Source: Rana temporaria (Eukaryota; Chordata; Amphibia; Anura; Ranidae). From it: a stretch of 64,000 nucleotides of DNA. The first letter of the stretch is position 1, and the number at the start of each line of letters is the position of its first letter. Below the pieces are notes generated by a model. It was not told the origin of the DNA. It did not search any database and saw nothing but the letters and a program-made list of their open reading frames with translations. The position numbers were made by a program, and so were the translations under genes. The stretch lies in assembly GCF_905171775.1 (NCBI RefSeq), contig NC_053491.1, forward strand, positions 225,911,247-225,975,246, written 5' to 3'. This document shows positions 46,770 through 58,333 of this stretch, in pieces.

Positions 46770-48045
46770 CAGTGTTTCTCAACTCCAGTCCTCAAGGCGC
46801 CCCAACCGGTCATGTTTTCAGACTTTCCATTATTTTGCACAGGTGATTTGATAAGTTTGACTGCCTTAGTAATTACCACAGCCGTTTCATTTGAGGTAAA
46901 TCCTGAAAACATAACCTGTTGGGGCTCCTTGAGGACCCTTGATGGGTGATGTGATCTGTTACGTAACACGTTGGGAGATATCACTTCCGGTCGTGGCCGA
47001 GATCGCAAGTCCTGTTGTTTGTGAAGCTGATTATCGCTATTTTAAACTGTAAATTTGCTGCTTTGGTAAATAAATACTGGATTACTGCCCCATGGAGACT
47101 TTTTTATGTTGCATGTGAACGGTATATGGAGGGGAGTGTGGACCTATAAGGAGAATATCAGCACCAGTGGAAGCCTTATCATCTATCTGGCTGGATGTCC
47201 CAGGAGAAAGGATTTCATTGCCTTGGAGCTTGAAATCACATACTGTATATACAAAGGCTTAACTAGACCTGTAGGGTTCTTTGTCTAAGGTGAGAGGCTG
47301 GGGCAAACCAATGGCACACTACGGATGGTGGAAGCATTTGAATTTATTGGATTCGATTTTTGCACAAGCACTTTATTCATGAACTTTTGGACTAGGCACT
47401 AGGCACGTCTAGCCCATTTATTCACTGCATTGTCACTTGGAAATTGTTGCACTAAGTTTTTCGTGTTGTTAAAAATGATCGTGTGTGGGCAGAAACGACG
47501 TTTTAAACCCGCGCATGCTCAGAAGCAAGTTATGAGACGGGAGCGCTCGTTCTGGTAAAACTACCATTCATAATGGAGTAAGCACATTTATCACTCTGTA
47601 ACAAACAAAAAAGCGCGAATCGTCTTTTACTAACAAGGAATCAGCTAAAAGCAGCCCAAAGGCGAATAGAACTTCCCCTTTAGAGTGCTGCCATACGTGT
47701 TGTACGTCACCGCGCTTTGTTCATCATTTTTCAAAAACGATGGTGTGTGGGGCAACATCGTTTTTAATGATGAAGTTGGAAAAAAATTCGTTCTTTGGAC
47801 ATGCTGAAAAACAACGTTATTTTTTCATGCCAAAAAACGATCGTGTGTACGCGGCATTAATGGTGTGTGAAGAAACGTTATATATATATTCACATTTTTT
47901 TTCTGTGAATTACCGTACGTATGTACTGTTACTTTTTGCTTATTTGCACTATATACTGTGTTTGAAGATTCACCATATTATTTATTGAGTAAGCGTCACA
48001 TATTATATTATTATGCTCCTTGAGGACTGAAGTTGAGAAACACCA
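46770..48045. mobile_element. hAT (Charlie-like) element, 1.28 kb with insertions
   Basis: CAGTGTTTCTCAACTCCAGT at the left and ACTGAAGTTGAGAAACAC at the right are inverted. GTATAGAG (46762-46769) and GTATAGGG (48046-48053) are the 8-bp duplication with one change. The middle holds a family A/B-related fragment. Confidence 0.75.
47460..47858. mobile_element. Diverged family A/B MITE inside the hAT element
   Basis: Right end AACGATCGTGTGTACGCGGC. Interior AACCCGCGCATGCTCAGAAG, TATGAGACGGGAGCGCTC and GTTGTACGTCACCGCGC as in family A. The left end is eroded. Confidence 0.6.
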
Positions 48046-48453
48046 GTATAGGGATGCCAGAAACTGCTGCAGCTGAGCCACTGCTTTAAGGGATAACATG
48101 GTTATTCCCTCCCATCCCTTGTACCTTACTGACCTGTGATACAAAAGTAGAGAAACCCTCAATTACATAGAGCATTACACCAGAGACATGTGTACAGAAG
48201 ATTCTCCATTGCATACACAAAGGTTTCTGATGACTGACACAGTGACACCACCCCATGTGTCTTCCATGCTTGGTTAAGTGACCTGTAATGTCACATGACC
48301 AAACGCAATGGGCAGCCATCATCAACAGGTTCTTTGTATGTTGTGAAGGATCTTCTGTAAATATTGCTCTGTTCACCTGTTCTGCATAATTTTAAAATAC
48401 AAGTATGCATTTGATGAAAAACCTTCCCCGTATCATTCATATGAAAAGTCTGA

Positions 48454-48722
48454 GGCCCCGTACACATGTCCGAGGAACTCGACGGGCAAAACTCATCGTT
48501 TTGCTCGTCGAGTTCTGTGTGAAGCCGCCGAGGATCTCGGCAAGCCAACTTTCCTCATTGAACAAAGAGGAAATAGAGAACATGTTCTCTATTTGGCTCG
48601 ACGAGGAACTCGTCGGCTTCCTCGGCCGAAAGTGTACACACGCCGGGTTTCTCGGCAGAATTCAGCTCCGATCGAGTTTCTGGCTGAATTCTGCCGAGAA
48701 ACTCGGTCGTGTGTACGGGGCC
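48454..48722. mobile_element. Family A2 MITE, 269 bp, inverted orientation
   Basis: GGCCCCGTACACATGTCCG after TGA, CGGTCGTGTGTACGGGGCC before TTA. Reverse complement of 31608-31876 in layout, same length. Confidence 0.8.
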
Positions 48723-48760
48723 TTACTTTATAAGTAGTGTGGTCCCGATTTACACTTTAT

Positions 48761-49466
48761 GGCCCAGATTCTCCTAGAATGGAGTAAAACTACGGCGGCG
48801 TAACGTATCTCATTTACGTTACGCCGCCGCAAGTTTTACGGGCAAGTGCTTGATTCACAAAGCACTTGCCTGCAAAGTTGCGGCGGCATAGCGTAAATCC
48901 CCCGGCGCAAGGGGGCGTGGATCATTTCAATTAGGCGCGTTCCCGCGCCGAACGTACTGCGCATGCGCCGTCCCTAAAATTTCCCGACGTGCATTGCACG
49001 AAATGACGTCGCAAGGACGTCATTGGTTTCGACGTGAGCGTAAATGGCGTCCAGCCCCATTCACAGACGACTTACGCAAACAACGTAAATTTTTAAATTT
49101 TGATGCGGGAACGACGGCCATACTTAACATTGGTTGCCCCTCATATAGCAGGGGCAACTTTACGCGTCGCAAATCTAATGTAAACGTCGTATCTTCACTG
49201 TGTCGACCGCGCGTACGTTCAGGAATTCGCATATTTTGCTAATTTGCATACTCGATCGGGAAAACGATGGAGGCGACACCTAGCGGCGAAAAAAAAAATT
49301 GCAATTAATATCCGACAGCGTAAGAGCCTTACGCCTGTCGGATCTAATGGTTATCTATGCGTAACTGATTCTAAGAATCAGTCGCATAGATACGACGGCC
49401 CAGATTAGGACTTACGACGGCGCACATGGCGTTGCGCCGTCGTAAGCCCTTTCAGAATCTGGGCCC
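48761..49466. mobile_element. Family D MITE with a perfect NRF1-type palindrome
   Basis: GGCCCAGATTCTCCTAGAAT and TTCAGAATCTGGGCC. About 705 bp, CpG-rich. TGCGCATGCGC at 48958-48968 is an exact NRF1 consensus word. Hairpin ACGGCGGCGTAACGTATCTC / ACGTTACGCCGCCG near the left. Confidence 0.75.
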
Positions 49467-50126
49467 CTGGCTCTCCACTATGCTAGGTGGGTTGCTGCTG
49501 GTGCTTGTACTACAGTGGGCACGTCTGTTCAATCGTGATGAATGCAAAAGCCGAGTTGGAGTTGGGCTTTAATTTGATCAGTAAATGGCATCACTTTGTT
49601 CATCAAGGCTCGTTACAGAGTCTCTTTGTAAAGCGCAACCTCTGACCTACCTTTACTGACTTTCCGTGTTCTTGCCTGCTATTCCATTCTTCTAGCAGGT
49701 TTGGGAGTGTTTAATTTTTTTTTTTTTGCTAAAGTAGCTGCTATAATTTATTTATTTTAGCAGACCGGATTAGATAGAGGTAAATGGAACAACCAATCAG
49801 GTCCGCCTGAAAAACTGAAAGGGGCTTTAAGCTTTAAGATGCCTGAAGGCGATCAGATCATATGTGCATGTACAAACACACACTGTTAACTATAGCCGTC
49901 ATAAATGCACATTACTAGCTATAGAAGCATTATAATTGTTATCACTGCTAAATATTAATAATATTCACAAGCCTATCATAGAAACATTAATACGGTATTA
50001 AAACCAAAACCAAAATTGTGATATATAAAGGGGAAAAAAACACGCTAATAAAAAAATTATAACGTCCAGAAAGAGCAACAGCTTAATGTGAGATATACAC
50101 AAATACGTAAATAGATGGGGGAAACC
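49467..50126. other. Unannotated stretch
   Basis: No gene recognised; a T-run at 49721-49730. Confidence 0.4.
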
Positions 50127-50455
50127 GCGCTAGTTTAGTCCAATAAGAAATCAAGCTAGTTGATTGAAGAACATATGACTTGTTCCAGTGATTTGGAATG
50201 GTGAGATGGATTCATCTAGTGTTAACACCACAGGGAATTATTTCACAAAGTGCACCGCCACCATATAAAAAACTTGCTTACCTTGCCGTCTGGTAAGTGA
50301 GTTTTTTATATGGTGGCGGTGCATTTCATGAAATAATTCACTGTGGTGTTAACACTAGATGAATCCATCTCACCATTCCAAATCTCTGGAACAAGTCATA
50401 TGTTCTTCAATCAACTAGCTTGATTTCTTATTTTGGACTAAACTAGCGTGGCTTT
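50127..50455. repeat. Long inverted repeat, arms of about 160 bp
   Basis: Left arm CGCGCTAGTTTAGTCCAATA ... ATATAAAAAACTTGCTTACC; right arm GGTAAGTGAGTTTTTTATAT ... TTTGGACTAAACTAGCGTGG. The loop is about 10 bp near 50290. Only scattered mismatches. No clear terminal target duplication seen. Confidence 0.8.
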
Positions 50456-50689
50456 TCCTATCCAAAATGTGATATATTGCAACATGCCAATCATCAGATG
50501 TGGGCGCTGCATTAGTTTTTACTTTTCAGGCTTTTCCCCCTTTTGTTTCTACCTGGTGGCCAGTAACACACCTCCTGCATTACAGTGCCCCCAATCAGGA
50601 TGAATGAGGATAGGAGGCAGATTTGGACAGCAGCATTGTCAGTGTAAGGGAGACAATACTAGCAAATTCAAATGCACTTATAAATTGAC

Positions 50690-51220
50690 TGCCCATGTGC
50701 AGCGGCACTTGTCTCCTGCTCTCCTCACATAAAAGAGGGGCAGCAGCGGGAGCCATTGGCAATTCTGTGAGCAGAGAGGGGGCGGAGCTGAGCTATGCTG
50801 TGTGTGCCTATAGAGGCAAACAGCCTGGCTCAGGAGTGAGTCCGCAGGTGCGCCTCCATTGGAAGCGACTTCTTATGGGGTCACACTGAGACGTGGAGGA
50901 GCTTGGAGTGCCAGTGGGGGGGACCCCAGAAGAAGAGGGTCGGGGCCACTCTGTGCAATGCCTTTACACAGAGCAAGTAAGTATAACAGAGCAAGGTGCG
51001 GGTTGGGGGATAGGGTGGGGGAGGGGGTTGTTCAGGTGGGGTGGTTTGGGGTCTTTTTTTTGTCTTTTATTGGGTCGTGTTTTGTTTATTGTGATTTTGT
51101 TTGTATAATTTGTCTGTATTGTCAAAAATGTTGTTTGTATATAAAAATAAAAAAAGGATCTGATAAAAAAAAAAAAGTATAACATGTTTATTTATTTATT
51201 CTTTTAAAACAGAACCTTAA
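50690..51220. mobile_element. Family C element split by a retroposed insertion
   Basis: ATTGGAAGCGACTTCTTATG, CCCCAGAAGAAGAGGGTCGG and ACAGAGCAAGTAAGTATAAC (up to 50987), resuming AAGTATAACATGTTTATTTA (51175). Matches other C copies when the intervening 187 bp are removed. Confidence 0.6.
50988..51174 (+). mobile_element. 5'-truncated retroposon (probable LINE 3' end) with A-tail
   Basis: AAGTATAAC occurs immediately before (50979-50987) and after (51175-51183). The insert starts with a G-rich tract (GGGTGGGGGAGGGGG) and ends AAAAAGGATCTGATAAAAAA + A-run, an L1-like 3' UTR layout. No ORF. Confidence 0.65.
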
Positions 51221-51453
51221 AGCCTCGTACACACGATCAGTCCATCCGATGAGAATGGTCTGAAGGATATCGGTTAGGTGTCCATCGGTTCAATCTATCG
51301 GTTAGGTGTCCATCGGTTAAATTTTAAAGCAAGTTCTAATTTTTTTGACCGAAGGTTAACTAACCTATGGGGCCTACACACGATCGGTTTGGACTGATGA
51401 AAACGGTCCTTCAGACCGTTGTCCTCTGGCGATCCTATCGTGTGTACGAGGCC
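51221..51453. mobile_element. Family B Harbinger-like MITE
   Basis: AGCCTCGTACACACGATCAG after TAA and CTATCGTGTGTACGAGGCC before TAA, 233 bp, with CATCGGTTAGGTGTCCATCG repeats. Confidence 0.7.
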
Positions 51454-51465
51454 TAACAAACATTT

Positions 51466-52363
51466 TAACTGGCTCCTGTCTACATTGGCCCTAATATCTG
51501 TGGGGTAGATTCACATAGATTTTGGCCGGCGTAGCGTATCTCAGATACACTACGCCGCCGTAAGTTTGAGCAGCAGGTCCTGTATTCACATAGAACTTGC
51601 GCTGTAACTTATGGCGGCGCAGTGTAACTGGGCCGGCGTAAGCCCGCCTAATTCAAAATAGGCTGGTTGGGGGCGTGTTCTATGTAAAATACTAGTGACC
51701 TTACGTATTTGACGTTTTTAACGAACGGCACATGCGCTGTCCGTGGACATATCCCAGTGTGCATGCTCCAAATGACGTTGGCAAATTGTCATGCTTTCGA
51801 CGTGAACGTAAATTACGGCCAGCCCCATTCACGGACGAGTTACGCAAATGACGTAAAAATTTGAAAAATTTGACGCGGTTCCGACGTCCATACTTAACAT
51901 TGGCTGCGCCATGTTTTTGGTGGTTTATCTTTACGCCTGAAAACCCCTTACGTAAACGGCGTATCTTTACTGCGACGGCCGGGCGTACGTTCGTGAATAG
52001 GCGTATCTAGCTGATTTACATATTCTAGGCGTAAATCAGCGCACACGCCCCTAGCGGCCAGCGTAAATATGCAGTTAAGATACTACGGCCTAGGAGACTT
52101 ACGCCGGCCGTATCTTAGCAACATTTAAGCGTATCTCAGTTTGAGCATACGCTTAAAGTTGCGACAGCGGGGATTCGGACTTACGACGGCGTATCTACTG
52201 ATACGCCCATCGTAAGTCTTTGTGAATCTACCCCTGTATATATAAGTGTGAGTTAGGGACCTTAGATTGTGAGCTCCTTGAAGAAAAGAAACTGATATGA
52301 ATGTATATGTAAAGCACTGCCTAATTGGTCATCTCTATATAGATACCTGAAATGAATAAAAAT
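51466..52363 (+). mobile_element. SINE 3' half split by a family D MITE
   Basis: ACTGGCTCCTGTCTACATTG GCCC (51467-51490) continues after the insertion with GTGTGAGTTAGGGACCTTAG (52246-52265) and an AATAAAAATAAA tail. Order matches the SINE at 27427. Confidence 0.7.
51502..52234. mobile_element. Family D MITE with 3-bp TGT duplication
   Basis: GGGGTAGATTCACATAGAT and TTTGTGAATCTACCCC, with TGT at 51499-51501 and 52235-52237. CpG-rich interior, TTGACGCGGTTCCGACGTCC. Confidence 0.8.
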
Positions 52364-53283
52364 AAACAGCCAGTAAAAAAAAAAAACAACAGTACACAAA
52401 TAAAGGTAAAATATGGAGGGATAAAATAACAATACGAAGAGCACTGAAAAAAATCAAATAAAATACTAACCCCTACCCAAAGAAAATAAAACACCCTTTA
52501 AGAAATCTTTTTAAAAAATAATATTTTGTTTGCCAGCCAATTTCTTTCAAGCAGTTTATTGGAGATAATTAACAGTTTCTGTTAATCACGCGGCAAAATC
52601 GGTTCTGACAAAATCACCCAACTCATCCTTCACCATCACCCAATCTAGAGAGAAGATTAAGGCACAGCCAGGAATAAGGATAATTTAACATACATTTTTA
52701 ACTTACAACTGAATGGCAAAAAAACAAAAAAAGGAACAAAAAAAAATGACTGCTAAGGTGGGAGATAAAAGAAGTTCCTGTCTTTTGTGATGAGTAAATG
52801 ACAGCTAAGAGAAAAGCAATGTAACACTGGAGGCAGTAGGAAAAAGGGTAACAGGGCATGAAATTATCTTACACCATCTCATTAACGTCTGGGCTGGAGA
52901 AAGGGATTGTTCATGCATGCAGGTCCCTGCAGGGATTATAAAAAAGGCTACTAGTCTGGGTTAGAGCCTCAGGTTACCAGCAGTGTAGGGGGCAATGTAT
53001 TAGCTGCATGTAATTATGGCTTACCTGTACAGTGCGGCTCAACAAAAGTACATACATTGTACTAACAAGTATTTTAAAACAGGAACTTCTGGCTGTGCTG
53101 CAGACTTCCCGCTGCTCTCATATGTCTCCACTGAAATAATGTAATATATTTAAAAAATTGCAAGGTACACATTTAAAAAGTTGTAAAAAAAAATCAAAAA
53201 CCAAACTGAACCCACTTTAGGTCATGAAGCAAAAGTTTTACTTATTTGAGTCCATGTTGACATCCTATATTAAATTTGACTAA
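52364..53283. other. Unannotated AT-rich stretch
   Basis: No recognised gene or repeat. Confidence 0.4.
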
Positions 53284-53702
53284 TGCCGCGTACACACGAT
53301 CGGTCCATCCGATGAGAACGGACCGATGGACCGTTGTCGTCGGTTAACCGATGAAGCTGACTGATGGTCCGTCGTGCCTACACACCATCGGTTGAAAAAA
53401 CGATCGTGTCAGAACGCGGTGGGGTAAAACACAACGACGTGCTGAAAAAAACGAAGTTCAATGCTTCCAGGCATGCGTCGACTTGATTCTGAGCATGCGT
53501 GGATTTTTAACCGATGGTCGTGCCTACTAACGATCGGTTTTGTCCTATCGGTTAGGAATCCATCGGTTAATTTTAAAACAAGTTGCCTTTTTTTTTACTG
53601 ATGGTTAACTAACCGATTGCGCCCACACATGATCGGTTTTGATCGATGAAAACGGTCCATCAGATCATTCTCATCGGTTTAACCGATCGTGTGTACGCGG
53701 CA
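53284..53702. mobile_element. Family B Harbinger-like MITE, complete
   Basis: TGCCGCGTACACACGATCGG and CCGATCGTGTGTACGCGGCA, bounded by TAA (53281-53283) and TTA (53703-53705 region). Interior AACCGATG/CATCGGTT words; TGAGCATGCGTGGATT. Confidence 0.7.
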
Positions 53703-54657
53703 TTAGTTAAACATTAATGCGCATTGCACCTTGCAGCAAATATCTGCAGATCATCTCGTAAGCAATGTTCCATCACTTGATACATCTTACCCAGTGTACC
53801 ACCACCGCATACTGTATTTGAACTAGTCAATTAAGAAGAACTATAGGCAAAACTTTTTTTTTTTTGGATAAAGGAGGGTTATAATCCCAGTCAGATTTTT
53901 TTTTCGCTATCTGTATCCCATTGCAGAGATTTACCTTCACTTCCTGTCCCATAGCCAAGCAGGAAGTGAGGGGAAATCCCTACAAATTAAGTGAATTCCT
54001 TGGGAACCCGCTTCCCCATTGGAACAATTCCCATCTTTTGCTTTCAGGGGACAACCCAAAATTTGGGATTTTCTTTTAATTTAATTTTCAATGATCATAG
54101 TAAACAGGACAAATAGAGAGGGTGAAACTCTTTAACGGGGGCACAGACAGCAATAAAAACTGACATGTGTTCTAATCCCTCTTCACTCTGAAACCAAAAA
54201 AAAAAAAGTTTGCCTTTAGTTAGTTTCTGATGTGCTTCTATCAGATAGGTACAGATACAAAAGCTCACAGCTATGCAAGAGAGATCTGTACATGAGTAAA
54301 GTATACATGAAATCTGTTATCTGCTTGAGAAAAGTTAGTAGAATTCCAAATATCCTTATTATAAACACTGGACAACATCATAAAAGAGGTCACATATCTC
54401 AGAATGCATAGTACAGTCTGGAATATACAGTAGGTCGTTTCATGTGGTTTAATACAATAAATAACATCAAAACTGTCATGGCAATGAGAAAAATTGGTAT
54501 AAGGCAATAAAATTAAATAAAATAATCAGAATAAATTACCCCAAATATCCGATTTATGAAAGTTATAAGTGTAGTCATTGATCTTTTGGATAGATGTTTT
54601 TCCCACATTTATTAAACCTGCTGTGATACACATATCTTCTATAGACCAGGAACATAT
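53703..54657. other. Unannotated AT-rich stretch
   Basis: Nothing supported as gene or repeat. Confidence 0.4.
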
Positions 54658-55614
54658 TAATCAAAGGGGATGTAAAGGTACGTTTTTTATTTTTTAAATA
54701 GGTTCCTTTAAGCTAGTGCATTGTTGGTTCACTTACCTTTTCCTTCGATTTCACTTCGAAATGTTTTTTTTCTTTGTCTGAATTTCTCACTTCCTGTTTC
54801 TCCTCAGTAAGATCCTGCAGGTGTAATTGCTTTACACTGCCGGATCTTAGGATGCAGTACCGCGGCCGCCGCTGGGGGAGTTCGCGTCGTAATCCAGCGT
54901 CGGGTATGCAAATGAGGAGTTACGTCGATCCTCAAAGGTTTTTCGTGTTCGTCGCTTAGTTACCGCCGCTACGTTAGTTTCCCGTCGCTTAGTTACACTT
55001 TTGTGAGGCAGCCCTACTTTTACACAGCAGGTGTACTGCTGTGTAAAGTATGGGTGTCCTTCCCGCGTCAAATTTTTTAATTTTACGTCATTTGCGTAAG
55101 CCGTACGGGAATACGGAAATACGCTACGCGCCGTTCAAAAAATGACGTCACGTCGCGCAATGCACGTCGGGAGCATGCGCAGTATGTCCGGCGCGGGAGC
55201 GCGCCTAATTTAAATGGGACTCGCCCCATTTGAATTGGCCCGCCTTGCGCCGGACGGATTTGAGTTACACCGACGCAAATTTCCAGGTAAGTGTTTTGTG
55301 GATCGGTACCTAACTTAGGAAATTTGCGGCAGTGTAACTTAAATCTAAAAAGTTACGTTGCGCTGCTGGGCTGTGGATCTGGCCCACAGAGTACAGCTCA
55401 GGAGTGAGCCGGCTCATTTGTTCCCATAGCAACAGGCTTACTATTGGGGGCACTCAACAGTGGGGAGGAGTCCAGACCACTGACAGGGGGACCCAAAAAG
55501 AAGAGGATCTGGGCTGCTCTGTGCAAAACCATTGCACAGAGCAGGTAAGTATAACATGTTTGATATATAAAAAAAAATTAAAAAAAAAAACACTTTCCTT
55601 TAGAATGACTTTAA
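54658..55614. mobile_element. Family C-like element split by a partial family D MITE
   Basis: The left part, with TTCACTTACCTTTTCCTTCG and TTTCTCACTTCCTGTTTC (to about 54812), and the right part (55386-55614: TGTGCAAAACCATTGCACAG, AGAATGACTTTAA) flank the D fragment. Whether the left part belongs to C or is a separate frog repeat is unsure. Confidence 0.45.
54813..55385. mobile_element. Family D MITE lacking its left terminus
   Basis: The right end CTGTGGATCTGGCCC (55371-55385) and interior CGGGAGCATGCGCAGTATG, TTACGTCATTTGCGTAAGCC are typical. The left side begins at the internal hairpin TGCCGGATCTTAGGATGCAG without the GGGYCAGAT terminus. Confidence 0.6.
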
Positions 55615-55624
55615 ATTCATATAT

Positions 55625-56122
55625 TAATTTCCACATTGTATTTCAGTTTTTTCTAGCTTACATGTACTAATCTGAACTGTTTTGAAATGTAATAACTTAC
55701 TTTGTGAAGCATCCTAAACATTTACCTCCTTGAATTCTGTAACTCTTATTCACTATGTCCTGTGAGTAGGCACTGCTGTGTCACACATTTCACAGAGCCT
55801 GCCTTCTGAACAACAGAGGTGCTGAGAGGAGGAGTTTTAGGAGGTGGGGTCAGTACAGGAACCACAGCTTACAGGCCGCATACCATGGAATGTGTAGTCC
55901 TTAGAGATCAAAAGAAATTAGCAGAGGAGAAGCTGAAAAGCATGCAGGGAATCCAGAAAGTTGGGGAAAAATATGACCAGCAGACAGAACTCACAGCATG
56001 AAAAGAGATTTGTCAAGAAAGCTTATTGTACTGTCAAATATAACTATTGTTTTTTTAGCTATTACAATACTGATGTTGTAAAATTTTAGTGTATGCTGTG
56101 ACTATAGATCACCTTTAATTGA
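55625..56122. mobile_element. Interspersed repeat family J, copy 1
   Basis: CACTGCTGTGTCACACATTT, AGAGCCTGCCTTCTGAACAA, AGGTGCTGAGAGGAGGAGTT and ATGCTGTGACTATAGATCAC all recur at 62796-63152. Ends CTTTAA. Class unknown; a 60-codon open frame (55819-56001) is not conserved between copies. Confidence 0.6.
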
Positions 56123-56620
56123 GCATCCATTGCCCTATCATACGGGAGTAAGCTGTTAGGGATTTTAGGACTGAATTTTGTGCAATACTTTTATTAGTGA
56201 CAATTAAAATTTGTATTTCTAGTTTCTGATTAAGCTTCTAGGCTAATAAATGAATCATTAAAAAGAGTACAATTGTAATAGTTTAATGATAGTTATTTCA
56301 ACCATGCTATCATTTAAATTATATAAAAACTCCTACCACTAAATTTGGAATAACAATTTTTTTGCAGTACTTGGTGAAGCTGTTTTCATCAGACATAATA
56401 AAAAGTTAACTCTGAAATCCATTTATAAATATATCTATGCACTTAGGAAGAAAAACATTCAATTCATAATTTAAGAATATTTTCTGCATTTTAATTTAAT
56501 AATACTTAAATATGTAAAATATCAATAATATTCCTGTGTATATTCTGGCCTCACGTCAGTACACAAAGATTCACAAAAATGATCTTGCAGGTGCTTTCAG
56601 TTCATAAACTAGAATAAAGT

Positions 56621-56833
56621 TTATAGGTCCCATTTAAGAACCAATAAACATGGATCCATCAAGTACATGTTTGAGTACATTTGCTCACACTCCCTGGCTG
56701 TTGTGTACTCTCGGCACACATGATGGCTCCCAAAGACGTATAATCTTGCCCCCATTGGTAAAGGATTGTCGGCTGAGAGCTTTAGGTTCTTGGTTGGTCC
56801 TTCCAAAGCCAGACTTGATATTTTAGATGATTA
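56621..56833 (-). other. Unidentified open frame of coding-like composition
   Basis: A minus-strand open frame of about 70 codons reads ...LSADNPLPMGARLYVFGSHH then VCREYTTARECEQMYSNMY... with balanced residues and five cysteine/methionine-rich turns, unlike the repeat shadows elsewhere. No GT donor or strong acceptor was found at its edges, it has no ATG near its start, and I do not recognise the protein. It could be an exon remnant or chance. Confidence 0.25.
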
Positions 56834-56845
56834 AATGAATACTTT

Positions 56846-57556
56846 GGGCCTAATCCACAGAAACCCGGTGCAACGTAATTTTTCCCATTTAAGTTACACC
56901 GCCGCAAAATCTCTACCTAAGTGCCCGATCCACAAAGCACTTACCTAGAAATTTTGAGCGGTGTAACTTAAATCCGTCCGGCGCAAGGCGTTCCTTAATC
57001 TAATGGGGCGAGTCCCATTTAAATTAGGCGCACTCCCGCGCCGGACGTACTGCGCATGCTCCCAACGCGATTTTCCCGACGTGCTTTGCGCGGTTTTACG
57101 TTACGCCGAGTTTTGTGAATCGCGCCGGGTAAAAAAAGTTGCGTCGGGGGAAAAAAAAGATGCGGCGGGAAAAAAATTTTTTTAAAAAGAAATTTGACAG
57201 CGTCGCGGGAAAGAAGGGTCTACTTTTACATGGTGTACTAACTTTACACTTTGTAAAAGCAGCCCTAATTTTGCGACGGCAAACTAATACTTACGGAGAA
57301 AAAACTAAGCGTAAAAGCTTCGTGGATCTCCGTAAGTGCTAATTTGCATACCCGAAGCGGCATTTCGACGAGAAATGCCCCCAGCGGCGGATGCGGTACT
57401 GCATCCTAAGATCCGACAGTGTAAGTCCCTTACACATGTCGGATCTTCTGCCTATCTATTGGAAACTGATTCTGTAGATCAGTTCCATAGATAGAAACAG
57501 GGATACGACAGCGTATCAGTAGATACTCCGGCGTATCCCTTTTGAGGATCAGGCCC
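56846..57556. mobile_element. Family D MITE with 3-bp TTT duplication
   Basis: GGGCCTAATCCACAGAAACC and GAGGATCAGGCCC, with TTT at 56843-56845 and 57557-57559. CTGCGCATGCTCCCAACGCG in the interior. Confidence 0.75.
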
Positions 57557-57894
57557 TTTATTTTTATTTTATTTAAAATTTTGATACAAGAATTGCAGTT
57601 ATATGCTGTAAGAGGAGCACTGGTAAAGCCAGTTTGATAAAGAAAGGTACAGTGTGTTCCAGAGAAAACAGCCTAATTAAGGGTAATTATCACACAGCTG
57701 TGTATTTTTTATAGAAGTTGCCTTCGTAGGAGTCTTTTAAACTCTTTCTCAGGTATAAATCAATTTGAGATGGAGGCAATGATTGTTTCAATTTCAAAGC
57801 AATCAGACACATAGCTATCGTTAAAACATGGTTGATCAACTTGACAGTCATTTTAGTCATGTTTGGTAAAGGTAGCCCCAGTACAGCGACTGCA

Positions 57895-58075
57895 GCAGTA
57901 TTCATTTCGGTGACTAAAATATTTTCGTTGACTAAATTAATACTATTTTAGTAGACTAAAATATGGCTAAATCTAAAACAATTGCGATGACTAAAATATG
58001 ACTAAAACTAAAATGCCATTTTAGTAAAAAGACTATGACTAAAACTAAATTGAAATTTGACATCAAAATTAACAG
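57895..58075. repeat. TAAAAC-rich interspersed repeat, copy 1
   Basis: GACTAAAACTAAAATGCCAT then TTTAGTAAAAAGACTATGAC and AAATTTGACATCAAAATTAA. A second copy in the same orientation is at 59185-59352. Confidence 0.6.
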
Positions 58076-58333
58076 TGCACTACCACATGAGAATATGTAG
58101 AGGGCATCTACTAAGCTTATATATATCTTTCTAATTTTTTTTCTTGATATTTAATGTTGGTAAATTATTCAGGTAAAATGTGCAATGGCATTACAGCCAA
58201 CCGACTTTACAGGTTTTTGGGGTTTTTATATTTCAAGTTGTATTTCTGTTTGTCAAAAAGCAATATTTTTGTTTGTTTATGAAACGTGGTTTTATTTATA
58301 AAGACGTTATATATCACAACGTCAAAATCTGTT

